Assembly (NCBI GenBank): GCA_963742865.1
Contig: CAVUNW010000006.1
Coordinates: 1 to 64,000, forward strand
Direction: 5' to 3'
DNA from: Bog-532 sp963742865
GTDB taxonomy: Bacteria > Actinomycetota > Actinomycetes > Streptosporangiales > Streptosporangiaceae
DNA: 64,000 bases
The position numbers were made by a program, and so were the translations under genes. Numbering within the stretch: position 1 is the first letter of the stretch; each line of letters opens with the position of its first letter. Shown here piece by piece: positions 16,157 to 24,590 of this stretch. A model generated the notes under the pieces. The model was given only the letters and a program-made list of their open reading frames with translations. It was not told the DNA's origin and did not search any database.

Positions 16157-17370
16157 ATGGAGGAGGGGCATGCCGGCCTGTCGCAGGACGAGCAGGACAT
16201 CGTCGATACCGTGCACGAGTTCGTCGACCGTGAGGTGCGCCCGGTGGCCCGCGAGCTGGAGCACGCGAGGCGAGTACCCGGAAAAGCTCATCGACCAGAT
16301 GAAGCAGCTCGGGATCTTCGGCCTGGCCATCCCGGAGCCGTACGGCGACGTCCAGGTGTCGATGCCCTGTTATGCCATGATCACCGAGGAACTCGCCCGC
16401 GGCTGGATGAGCCTGGCCGGGGCGATGGGCGGCCACACCGTGGTGTCCAAGCTGCTGGTCACGTTCGGCACCGACGAGCAGAAGCAGCGGTACCTGCCCC
16501 GGATGGCCACCGGCGAGCTGCGGGCGACGATGGCGCTCGACCGAGCCGGGCGGCGGCTCGGACCTGCAGGCGATGCAGACGACCGCGGCACTGGAGGTGA
16601 CGGGCAGATACACGGTCAACGGGTCGAAGATGTGGATCACCAACGCGCGGCGGTCCGGGCTGATCGCGCTGCTGTGCAAGACCGACCCGGCCGCCCAGCC
16701 ACGGCACAAGGGCATCAGCATCCTGCTGGCCGAGCCCGGTGATGGCCTCACCGTGTCACGGGACCTGGGCAAGCTCGGGTACAAGGGCGTGGAATCGTGC
16801 GAGCTGGTGTTCACCGGCTACCGCGCACCGCGGGACGCGATCCTGGGCGGGGCGGAGGGCGCGGGCTTCGCGCAGATGATGAAGGGCCTGGAGACCGGGC
16901 GGATCCAGGTCGCCTCGCGCGCGCTGGGCGTCGCCGCCGCCGCGTTCGAGGACTCGCTGCGGTACGCGCAGGAACGAGAGACGTTCGGCCAGCCGATCTG
17001 GAAGCACCAGTCGATCGGCAACTACCTGGCCGACATGGCTACCCAGCTGACCGCCGCGCGCCAGCTGGTCCGGTACGCGGCGGAATGTTTCGATGCGGGC
17101 GAGCGGTGCGACCTGGAGGCGGGCATGGCCAAGCTGTTCGCGTCGGAGGCCGCCATGCAGATCGCGCTCACCGCGGTCCGGATCCACGGCGGCTACGGCT
17201 ACTCGACCGAATTCGACGTCGAGCGGTACTTCCGGGACGCGCCGCTGATGATCGTCGGGGAGGGCACCAACGAGATCCAGCGGAACGTCATCGTGTCCCA
17301 GCTGATCAGCCGGGGCGGCCTGGCCAGCGGCCCCGGCGGGAGCTCAGGCGCGAAACGGCCGGGCCGGTAG
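16157..17370 (+). pseudogene. second acyl-CoA dehydrogenase, two frameshifts
   Basis: Starts at ATG 16157 (LSQDEQDIVDTVHEFVDREV). Near 16265 the frame moves to YPEKLIDQMKQLGIFGLAIP, and near 16545 to TEPGGGSDLQAMQTT, then runs intact to 17370: GSKMWITNAR, ASRALGVAAAAFEDSLRYAQ, RETFGQPIWKHQSI, IHGGYGYSTEFDVERYFRD, VGEGTNEIQRNVI. Joined, the enzyme is about 404 residues with the family's complete motif set, so each break is a single small indel. Its partner is the upstream ACAD, 26 bases away. Confidence 0.85.
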
Positions 17371-17373
17371 GGT

Positions 17374-18016
17374 ATGCCGGTGCCGGCCCCCACCAGCAAG
17401 ACAGTGCTCACTAAGACAGTGCCCACGAAATCCGAACGGACCCGGGAACGGCTGCTCCTGGCCGCGGCGACCACGCTCAGCCGGCTCGGATACGCCGGGA
17501 TGCGGCTCGTGGACGTCGGGGAGGAGGCGGGGGTCCAGGCCCCGGCCATCTACTACTACTGGCCCTCGCGCGAGCAGCTCATCGAGGAGGTCGTGACCGT
17601 CGGCACGATCCGGCTGCGCGAGTACGTGGCGGCGGCCCTGGACGCCGCTCCCGGACGCGACCGCGCTGGACCGGCTGGACATCGCCATCGACGCGCACCT
17701 GCGGCAGCTCATGTCGGAATCGGCCTTCGCGCACGCGGTTATCCGCAACATCGGCCAGCTTCCGGCCACGATCCGGTCCCGGCAGATCGTCGAGGAACGA
17801 GCCTACGCGGCCATCTGGCGCCAGCTCTTCACCGACGCGGTGGCCTCCGGTGAACTCCGTTCCGGCCTCGACCCGGATCTCGCGCAGCCGCTGATCATCG
17901 GCATTCTGAACTGGGCCGCCGAATGGTGGTCGCCCAAGCGCAGCTCCATCGACGCGGTCGTCGCGACGGCGCAGTCAATCGTCCGGCACGGCGTCGCCGC
18001 GGAGGGCCCCCACTGA
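17374..18016 (+). pseudogene. TetR/AcrR-family regulator, one frameshift
   Basis: Starts 3 bases after the ACAD stop. N-terminal HTH: RTRERLLLAAATTLSRLGYA, VGEEAGVQAPAIYYYWPS. The frame shifts near 17650 (LPDATALDRLDIAIDAHLRQ) and continues to 18016 with AVIRNIGQLPATIRSRQIVE and ILNWAAEWWSPKRSSIDAVV. It closely parallels the TetR at 27598 (QAPAIYYYFPSRE, LNWAAEWWNPRRSSLD), so the two are paralogues bracketing the island. It probably represses the ACAD operon and the ligase/oxygenase promoters. Confidence 0.85.
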
Positions 18017-19621
18017 GCCCGCGGCACCACTGCTCCGGACGGTAAATTCGGGCTCCCACCCAGGTCCGTTAGGGGAAATTTTTGTTAGCCGGTGCTTGGC
18101 CAGCTTGCCGGTCGGGGTGCGCGGCAGGCTGGCGACGAAACTGAAGCGGCGCGGCACCTTGAAGCGAGCGATCCGGGTGCGGAGAAGCCGGCGAGTTCGT
18201 CCGCGACCGCCTGGCCGCCCGGGACGCCGTCCGCGAGCTGGACGAATCCCTTGACCTGCTGGCCCATCTCCGGGTCCGGGACGCCGATCACCGCCACGTC
18301 GAGGACCTTGGGGTGCAGCGCGAGCGCGTTCTCGATCTCCTGCGGGTAGATGTTGACCCCGCCCGAGATGATCATGAAGGAGGCGCGGTCGGTGAGGAAC
18401 AGGTAGCCGTCCTCGTCCGCGTAGCCGAGGTCGCCGACCGTGGACCAGTCGCCGGTCGCCGGGTGGCGCGCGGCGGCGGTCTGCACCGGGTCGTTGTGGT
18501 ACTCGAAGTGCGGCGGCTCCCGCTCCCAGTAGATGAGCCCGACCTCGCCCGGGCCGAGCTCGTCGCCGGCTTCGTTGCAGATGTGCAGGATGCCCAGGAC
18601 CGGGGTGCCGACGGTGCCGGGCTTCTTGAGCCAGTTGTCCGACGTGACCAGGGTCAGGCCGTTGCCTTCGGTGGAGGCGTAGTACTCGGTCAGCCGCGGG
18701 CCCCACCAGTCGATCATGGCCCGCTTGACGTCCGGCGGGCACGGCGCGGCGGCGTGGACCGCCACCTGGACGCTGGAGATGTCGTAGCGCGCCCGGACGT
18801 CGTCATCGCAGCTTGAGCATGCGCACGAACATGGTCGGCACGACCTGGAGGTGCGTAACGCGGAACCGCTCGATCGCGGCCAGCGCGGCCTCGGCGCCGA
18901 ACCGCTCCATCATGACCACGGTGCCGCCGACGGACTGGATGGTGGCGCAGAAGCGCAGCGGCGCGGCGTGGTAGATCGGCGCCGGTGACAGGTAGATGGT
19001 GTCGGCGGAGAAGCCGAAGTACGGCACGAACAGCTGCACGTAGGGGTCGCCCGGCTCGTGCACCTGCCGGTCCGGGAGCGGCGCCTTGATCCCCTTCGGC
19101 CGCCCGGTGGTGCCGGAGGAGTAGAGCATGTCGCTGCCGCGCGGCTGGTCGGGCAGCGGTTCGGCGGAGGTCGCGGCGAGCGCGTCCGCGTAGCTGCCGA
19201 ACCCGCCGACGGTGCCGTCCATTGGCCCGCCGAACGCCAGCCGGATGTGCACCGCCGGGATCTCGCCCGCGATGGCCTCGGCCAGGTCGCGCTGGCTGTG
19301 CGCCACGATGAGCGCCTTCGCGCTGCTGTCGTTGACGATGTAGGCGACCTCGTCCGGCGCGAGATTGTGGTTGACCGCGGTCAGGTAGAGCCCGGAGCGC
19401 ATCGCGGCCCAGTAGACCTCGAACGCGGCCAGCTGGTTGTCGCTGAGCAGGGCCAGCGTGTCGCCGCGGCGCAGGCCCCGGCCGTGCAGGTACCGGGCCA
19501 GCCGCGCGGAGTTCTCCTCCAGCTCGCGGTAGGTGAGGCTGTCCCCTGCGCCCTTCCCTGGGCCGGCCATCACGGCCGCGGGCTTATCCGGGGTGGTACG
19601 CGCAAACGTGCCGGGGAACAT
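17975..19621 (-). pseudogene. acyl-CoA ligase (AMP-binding), two frameshifts
   Basis: Adenylate-forming CoA ligase. The segment from ATG 19621 has LTYRELEENSARLARYL, the P-loop-like SSGTTGRPKG and the YHAAPLRF region. A shift near 18811 leads to YYASTEGNGLT (adenine-binding), STVGDLGYADEDGYLFLTDR and the hinge. A shift near 18190 restores RIARFKVPRRF and PRTPTGKLAKHRL, with the catalytic Lys of A10. The native stop is probably close to 18085; read to 17975 it overlaps the TetR gene end. Role: activates a carboxylic acid feeding the island. It is 40 bases downstream of the SDR, same strand. Confidence 0.85.
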
Positions 19622-19661
19622 GGGGCCTCCGAGGCGGCAGCATCTCTTAGGGCAGCATCTC

Positions 19662-20492
19662 TCAGGGCATTGTGTACCCGCCGCTGACCGAGATGACCTG
19701 CCCGGTGACCTGCCGGGCGGCCCGCTCGGAGGAAATCCAGGTCACCGACTGGGCGATGTCGGCGGCCTCGGTCAGCCGGCGCAGCGGGATGTCCTTCTTC
19801 AGGTACTCGATCTGATCGGCGTTGAACACCCCGTCCTGGCCGGCCGCCCATAGGCTGGCCGCGCCGACCGCGTCCGGGCCCTCCGGCAGGACCAGCCCCG
19901 GGCAGATGACGTTGGCGCGGATGCCGTGCCGGCCGTGCTCCCTGGCGGTGGTGCGAGCGAGCGCGATCAGCGCGGCCTTGGTCGCCCCGTAGATGCCCTG
20001 GCGGATCTGGCCGAACGCCGCGTCGCTGGCGATGAAGACAATCGACCCGGCCCCGGCCCCGCGCATGGGTGGGATCGCCGCCTGGGTGCACGCGACGGCG
20101 GTGAAGAAGTTGATCTCCACGGTCTTCTGCCACTTGGCGCGGTCGGTGTCGGTGGCGATGAAGCCGGGGACGCTCCAGCCGGCGTTGTTGACCAGCACGT
20201 CGATCCCGCCCCAGTGGGTGAGCAGGACGTCGACGGCGCGCTGCCCGGCACCTTCGGCGGTCAGGTCGCCGATGGCCAGCCGGACGTCGCGGGCGCCCCT
20301 GGCCTTGGCTTCGTCCGCGACCCTGGCCGCCTGGACCTCGTCCACGTCGGCGATCACGACGCGGGCGCCCTCGGCGGCGAAGCCGTGCACGATGCCGCGG
20401 CCGATGTTGGACGCGCCCCCGGTGACCAGCACCCGCGCGTTCGCCAGGCCGAGATCCACCTCGGTAGCCTCCCTGGGGCGCGTTGACGGCAT
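19662..20492 (-). CDS. short-chain dehydrogenase/reductase of catabolic island
   Basis: Intact SDR of 276 residues: TGGASNIGRGI cofactor loop, VIADVD acidic end of beta2 (suggests NAD), NNAGW, SIVFIASDAAFG, YGATK active site, CPGLVLPEG and VISVSGGYTMP C-terminus. Likely 3-hydroxyacyl-CoA or cis-dihydrodiol dehydrogenase, given the adjacent ring-hydroxylating oxygenase and beta-oxidation genes. First gene of an SDR-ligase operon divergent from the ECH-oxygenase operon across a 54-base gap holding a perfect palindrome. Confidence 0.88.
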   Translation of the reverse strand: MPSTRPREATEVDLGLANARVLVTGGASNIGRGIVHGFAAEGARVVIADVDEVQAARVADEAKARGARDVRLAIGDLTAEGAGQRAVDVLLTHWGGIDVLVNNAGWSVPGFIATDTDRAKWQKTVEINFFTAVACTQAAIPPMRGAGAGSIVFIASDAAFGQIRQGIYGATKAALIALARTTAREHGRHGIRANVICPGLVLPEGPDAVGAASLWAAGQDGVFNADQIEYLKKDIPLRRLTEAADIAQSVTWISSERAARQVTGQVISVSGGYTMP

Positions 20493-20510
20493 GTACAGGA
20501 TAATTTAGCT

Positions 20511-20526
20511 TGGATTCGAAAATCCA
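20511..20526. promoter_or_regulatory. perfect 16-bp palindromic operator candidate
   Basis: TGGATTCGAAAATCCA (TGGATT-CGAA-AATCCA) lies in the short AT-rich gap between the divergent SDR-ligase and oxygenase operons. It would let one repressor control both. The TetR-family proteins at 17374 and 27598 are the local candidates. Confidence 0.6.
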
Positions 20527-20546
20527 GGGCCCCCAATCTAGAAGCC

Positions 20547-22235
20547 ATGGGGCGGCCGCGGTTCAGAGCGCGAGGGAGCGTGAGGGTGAGCGAAGCGCCA
20601 GCCGACGGCGGCCCCGGCGAGCCCGTCCTGCTGAAGGTCGGCGAGGACGGGATCGCGCGGATCCGGCTCAACCGGCCCGCGGCGTCCAACGGGATGAACG
20701 TGGAACTGCTGCAGGCCCTGCACGGCGCGATCATGGCCTGCCACGGCGACGCGTCGGTCCGCGTCGTGGTGCTGAGCGGCGCGGGCCAGCACTTCTGCGC
20801 GGGCGGCGACGTGCGGACGTTCGCGTCCAAGGGACACGGCCTGCCGGACTACCTGCGGGAGGCGACGGCCTGGCTGCAGATGGCGACGTCGGCGCTGATC
20901 CAGCTGCAGCCGCCGGTGATCGCGCAGGTGCATGGGTACGCCGCGGGGGGCGGCGGGTTCGGCCTGGTGTGCGCCGCGGATCTGGTCGTGGCGGCCGCAT
21001 CGGCGCGGTTCTTCTCCGGCGCGGTCCGGGTGGGGATGGCCCCGGACGCGGGCACGACCGTGACGCTGACCCAGCTCGTCGGGCTGCGCCGGGCCCTGCA
21101 GATCCTGCTGACCAACCCGACGCTGACCGCCGCCGAGGCGTGCGACCTCGGCGTGGTGACCGAGGTGGTGCCGGACGATCAGCTCACCGCGCGGGTGGAC
21201 GAGCTCGCGGCGGAACTGGCCCGCGGCGCGCCGCTGGCCCTGGCCGCGACCAAGCGGCTGGTGTGGGGCGGCGTCGGTGCCACGGTGCACGAACGGCTGC
21301 CCGAGGAGGCGCGCACGGTAGCCGAGCTGGCCGGCACCGCCGACGCGCGCGAGGGGCTCGCGGCCGTGCTGGAGCGCCGGCTGGCGCTGGGCCGGGTGCC
21401 GCGGACCGGCAGCTACCAGGGCTTCGTGTTCGGCAGCTTCGCCGCGGACGGGCCCACGCTGGCGGAGCACCTGGGCGACGCGGCGGGCGAGCTGGACCGG
21501 CTGGCCCGGCTGTCCCCCGAAGGCCGGGTCGAGCTGACCGCCGGCTGGCTGAAGCACCGGACCCGGGCCAACTGGAAGCTGCTGGCCGAGAACGAGACCG
21601 ACGGCTACCACCCGCAGTTCGTGCACGGCTCCATCTTCGGCGTGACCGGCAGCCCGATCGGCGCGCTGTACAGCGACAAGTCGGCCGCCGTCACCCGGGA
21701 CCTCGGCGGCGGGCACAGCGAGAACGACCTGCGCCCGGAGTTCCGCGCGGCCGGCGAGCCGATGCGCTGGTTCGGCACGACGGCCGACCGAGTGCCCGGG
21801 TACGTGGCTGCGATGCGCGGTGCGTACGGCGCGGACGCCGAGCAGATCATGATCGAGGGCGGCCCGCACGTGATGATCTTCCCGAACCTGTTCGTGGCCG
21901 AGATCCAGGTGTTCAACATCCAGCCGGTGGCCGCGGACGAGTGCGTCCAGTACGTGACCGCGGTCCAGCTCAAGGGGGCCAGGGAACTCAACCGGCGGAT
22001 GGTCTCGCAGTCGATCGGTTCGGTGGGGCCGGCCGGCATGCTGCTCGCGGACGACACCGAGATGTACGAGCGGAACCAGGCCGGGATGGCGGCGCGGCAA
22101 CCGGAGTGGCTGGACATCAGCCGGGGGATCGCCCGCGAGACCACGGACGCCCGCGGTCACCCGGTCGGCGGCGCGACCGACGAGACCGGCATCCGCGGCT
22201 TCTGGGCGCACTACCGGGCCCTGATGGAGGCCTGA
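20547..22235 (+). CDS. fusion: enoyl-CoA hydratase + Rieske-less ring-hydroxylating oxygenase alpha domain
   Basis: One 562-residue frame. Residues about 28-280 form a complete crotonase domain (RIRLNRPAASNGMN; SGAGQHFCAGGDVR oxyanion loop; HGYAAGGGGFGLVCAADLV). From about 281 it becomes the catalytic half of a Rieske oxygenase large subunit: SYQGFVFGSF, ELTAGWLKHRTRANWKLLAE, then NETDGYHPQFVH, the 2-His iron site with the bridging Asp, and LADDTEMYERNQ. The N-terminal Rieske [2Fe-2S] domain (CxH..CxxH), normally about 140 residues, is absent. The hydratase lacks only its last few residues. An in-frame deletion between two genes, real or from assembly, fits best. GTG 20586 is an alternative start. 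Confidence 0.85.
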   Translation: MGRPRFRARGSVRVSEAPADGGPGEPVLLKVGEDGIARIRLNRPAASNGMNVELLQALHGAIMACHGDASVRVVVLSGAGQHFCAGGDVRTFASKGHGLPDYLREATAWLQMATSALIQLQPPVIAQVHGYAAGGGGFGLVCAADLVVAAASARFFSGAVRVGMAPDAGTTVTLTQLVGLRRALQILLTNPTLTAAEACDLGVVTEVVPDDQLTARVDELAAELARGAPLALAATKRLVWGGVGATVHERLPEEARTVAELAGTADAREGLAAVLERRLALGRVPRTGSYQGFVFGSFAADGPTLAEHLGDAAGELDRLARLSPEGRVELTAGWLKHRTRANWKLLAENETDGYHPQFVHGSIFGVTGSPIGALYSDKSAAVTRDLGGGHSENDLRPEFRAAGEPMRWFGTTADRVPGYVAAMRGAYGADAEQIMIEGGPHVMIFPNLFVAEIQVFNIQPVAADECVQYVTAVQLKGARELNRRMVSQSIGSVGPAGMLLADDTEMYERNQAGMAARQPEWLDISRGIARETTDARGHPVGGATDETGIRGFWAHYRALMEA

Positions 22236-22747
22236 TGACGATGGTGGAGGCCGGGCCGCTCACCCGGGCGGAGGTGGAGGACTTCCTCTACCTGGAGGCG
22301 CGGCTGGCCGATGAGAGCGACTACGACGCCTGGGAAGCGCTGTGGACCGACGACGCGATCTACTGGGTGCCGGCCGGGCGCGCCGACGCGGACCCGTATA
22401 CGTCGGTATCGGTGATCTTCGACAACCGGAACCGGATCTCGACCCGCCTGAGCCAGCTGCGGACCGGCAAGCGGTACGCGCAGGCACCGCCGTCGAACCT
22501 GCGCCGGCTGATCTCCAACATCGAGATCCTCGGCCCAGCCGGGAACGGCGACACCGCCGGGAACGGCGACACCGAGGTCGGGGCGAACTTCCTGCTGATC
22601 GAATCGCGCCCGCGCGGCGTCCAGCTGTGGGGCGGCCGCACCACGTACCGCCTGCGCCGGGACGACGGCCGGCTCCGGCTGGCGTACAAGAAGGTCGTGC
22701 TGGTCAACCTGGACGAGCCGCTGCCGACGCTCGGCTTCCTGATCTGA
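22235..22747 (+). CDS. ring-hydroxylating oxygenase beta subunit
   Basis: Small (beta) subunit of an aromatic-ring dioxygenase, 170 residues, NTF2/SnoaL-like cone fold. Motifs: EVEDFLYLEARLADESDYDA, LWTDDAIYWVP, DNRNRISTRL, LRRLISNIEI, WGGRTTYRLRRDDGRLRLA and a C-terminal LPTLGFLI typical of beta subunits. ATG overlaps the TGA of the alpha fusion (TGATG). An 18-bp direct repeat (22539-22574) encodes a doubled AGNGDT insert in a loop. Its intact state supports an alpha-beta hexamer in the ancestral operon. Confidence 0.88.
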   Translation: MTMVEAGPLTRAEVEDFLYLEARLADESDYDAWEALWTDDAIYWVPAGRADADPYTSVSVIFDNRNRISTRLSQLRTGKRYAQAPPSNLRRLISNIEILGPAGNGDTAGNGDTEVGANFLLIESRPRGVQLWGGRTTYRLRRDDGRLRLAYKKVVLVNLDEPLPTLGFLI

Positions 22748-22753
22748 GAACCC

Positions 22754-23017
22754 ATGAATATTCGTAACGGACCTGCTGCGGAGCCCACGGGCGGTGCGGA
22801 CGGCCGCGCGCCCCGGGGCACGGTAGGCAGTGAGTTCGCCGACGTGGCGGTCAGCCTGGACTATCAGGCCAACGGGGTCCGGCTGCGGCTGGAGGACCTG
22901 CGCGGCGGCCGGGTCCGCTACCTGGACGCGCTGGAGCTGGAGACGATCATCTGGCTGCCGGATGAGCACCTGGCCCGGCTGCTCGACCCGTCGGCGGACC
23001 GCTGGCGCGATGGCTGA
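22754..23017 (+). CDS. small acidic protein following oxygenase subunits
   Basis: Protein of 87 residues, not recognised. After a flexible Gly/Ala/Arg N-terminus it reads SEFADVAVSLDYQANGVRLR and LEDLRGGRVRYLDALELETI, ending PDEHLARLLDPSADRW. That is a beta-hairpin-rich mini-domain without Cys, so not a ferredoxin. It starts 6 bases after the beta subunit and probably belongs to the same operon; it may assist oxygenase assembly or regulation. Confidence 0.65.
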   Translation: MNIRNGPAAEPTGGADGRAPRGTVGSEFADVAVSLDYQANGVRLRLEDLRGGRVRYLDALELETIIWLPDEHLARLLDPSADRWRDG

Positions 23018-23045
23018 GGGAGAACCTGATGAACGGAGTACGTGT

Positions 23046-24269
23046 ATGAGCCCGGCACCCCGGATGAACAGGGCCGCGATCGTCGCGCCGGTGCGCACAG
23101 CGGTGGGCCGGTTCGGCGGGACGCTGCGCCCGGTTCCGGCCGAGGACCTGGCCGCGACGGTGGTCCGCGCCGTGGTGGCCCGGTCCGGGATTGACCCGGA
23201 ACGGATTGAAGACGTAGTCCTGGCGCAGTCGTACGCCAACTCCGAAGCGCCCTGCATCGGGCGGTGGGCCGCGCTGCACGCGGACCTGCCGATCGCGGTG
23301 CCCGGCCTGCAGATGGACCGGCGCTGCGGCGGCGGCCTGCAGGCCGTGGCCACGGCCGCGATGATGGTGCAGACCGGGGCGGCCGACGCCGTGCTGGCCG
23401 GCGGGGTCGAGTCGATGAGCAATATCGAGTACTACTCGACCTCGACGCGGTGGGGCAGCCGGTCCGGTAACACCGCGCTGTACGACCGGCTGGACCGGGG
23501 CCGCGAGCGCTCCCAGCCGGAATGGCGGTTCGGCCCGATCAGCGGGATGATCGAGACCGCCGAGAACGTGTCCCGCCAGTCCGGCATCGGCCGCGAGGCC
23601 GCGGACGCCTACGCTGTGCGCAGCCACCAGCGCGCCGCGGCCGCCTGGGCGGACGGGAGGTTCGCCGGCGAGGTGGTCCCGGTGGAGGTGCCGCAGCAGC
23701 GCGGGGACCCCGAGACGTTCGACCGGGACGAGGGCGTGCGCGCCGACTCGACCCCGGAGTCGCTGGCCAGGCTGCGCCCGATCATGAAGGACGGGACGGT
23801 GACCGCGGGCAACTCGGCGCAGCAGAACGACGCCGCGGCGGCGTGCCTGGTCGTGGCCGAGGACAAGCTGGACGAGCTCGGCCTGGAGCCGATGGCGTTC
23901 CTGGCCGGGTGGACCGCGGTCGGCTGCGAGCCCGCCACGATGGGCCTGGGGCCGGTGCCGGCCGTGGCCAAGCTGTTCGGGCGGCTCGGGCTCGGCTTCG
24001 ACGACATGGACCTGATCGAGCTGAACGAGGCGTTCGCGGTCCAGGTGCTGGGCGTGCTGCAGGGCTGGGGCACCAAGCTCGACGAACTCGACAGCCGCCT
24101 GAACGTGAACGGCTCGGGCATCTCCCTCGGCCACCCGATCGGCGCGACCGGCGCCCGCATCCTGACCACGATGCTGCACGAACTGAAGCGCCGCGGCGGC
24201 CGGTACGCGCTGGAGACGATGTGCGTCGGCGGCGGCCAGGGCGTCGCGGCCGTCTTCGAGGCGCCGTGA
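23046..24269 (+). CDS. thiolase (acetyl-CoA acyltransferase)
   Basis: Degradative thiolase of 407 residues. DRRCGGGLQAV carries the acyl-accepting Cys at about 94; VLAGGVESMS, AGNSAQQNDAAA and ELNEAFAVQVLGV follow; GHPIGATGAR holds the catalytic His and MCVGGGQGVA the second Cys. It cleaves 3-ketoacyl-CoA at the end of beta-oxidation. ATG 23046 has GGAG at the right distance. The next gene's GTG overlaps its stop (GTGA), so they were translationally coupled. Confidence 0.92.
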   Translation: MSPAPRMNRAAIVAPVRTAVGRFGGTLRPVPAEDLAATVVRAVVARSGIDPERIEDVVLAQSYANSEAPCIGRWAALHADLPIAVPGLQMDRRCGGGLQAVATAAMMVQTGAADAVLAGGVESMSNIEYYSTSTRWGSRSGNTALYDRLDRGRERSQPEWRFGPISGMIETAENVSRQSGIGREAADAYAVRSHQRAAAAWADGRFAGEVVPVEVPQQRGDPETFDRDEGVRADSTPESLARLRPIMKDGTVTAGNSAQQNDAAAACLVVAEDKLDELGLEPMAFLAGWTAVGCEPATMGLGPVPAVAKLFGRLGLGFDDMDLIELNEAFAVQVLGVLQGWGTKLDELDSRLNVNGSGISLGHPIGATGARILTTMLHELKRRGGRYALETMCVGGGQGVAAVFEAP

Positions 24270-24590
24270 CGGTACCCGCCGGCCCCGCCGAGGTCCTGGA
24301 CCGCTGGCGCTCCCCCGCCCGCGCCTCGGCCGGGGTGTGGGAGGAGCGCTTCGGGTACGAGCAGTACGCGCCGCTGATCCGGCAGGCGGCCGCGGCCGCC
24401 CTGCGGCAGGCCGGCCTGGAGATCGCTGACCACGTTGTCCTGGTCTCCCCCAACGCCGCGGTGACGAGGAGGGCCAGTTCCCTCGTGCGCGGGGCCGTCT
24501 CGATGGCGGGCTCCCCGGCCGGGCATGCGGGCGCCGCCGACGCCGGGACCGCGCCCGCCGCGTTCGTGTCCATCGTGGGGGGGCGCGCGG
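24266..24590 (+). pseudogene. truncated thiolase-superfamily (HMG-CoA-synthase-like/OB-fold) gene
   Basis: From GTG 24266 the frame reads EVLDRWRSPARASAGVWEER, FGYEQYAPLIRQAAAAAL, LVSPNAAVTRRASSL and GAADAGTAPAAF, the layout of the middle part of HMG-CoA-synthase-like proteins that often accompany DUF35 domains in actinobacterial CoA pathways. It then runs on out of register into the FAD gene (start 24591). Only about 105 residues remain of a protein several times longer. Inference: a deletion removed the rest. Confidence 0.5.

Noticed and set aside
17975..18742. Independent 255-aa protein opposite the TetR gene
   Set aside because: Only its last part matches the ligase's C-terminal motif (PTGKLAKHRL); the remainder is an Arg/Gly-rich shadow of the real ligase frame.
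20538..22211. 557-aa antisense frame across the fusion gene
   Set aside because: Shadow of the high-GC coding strand; His/Arg-rich without domain features.
22754..23017. Small protein as the missing ferredoxin or Rieske partner
   Set aside because: It has no Cys residues, so it cannot carry an Fe-S cluster.
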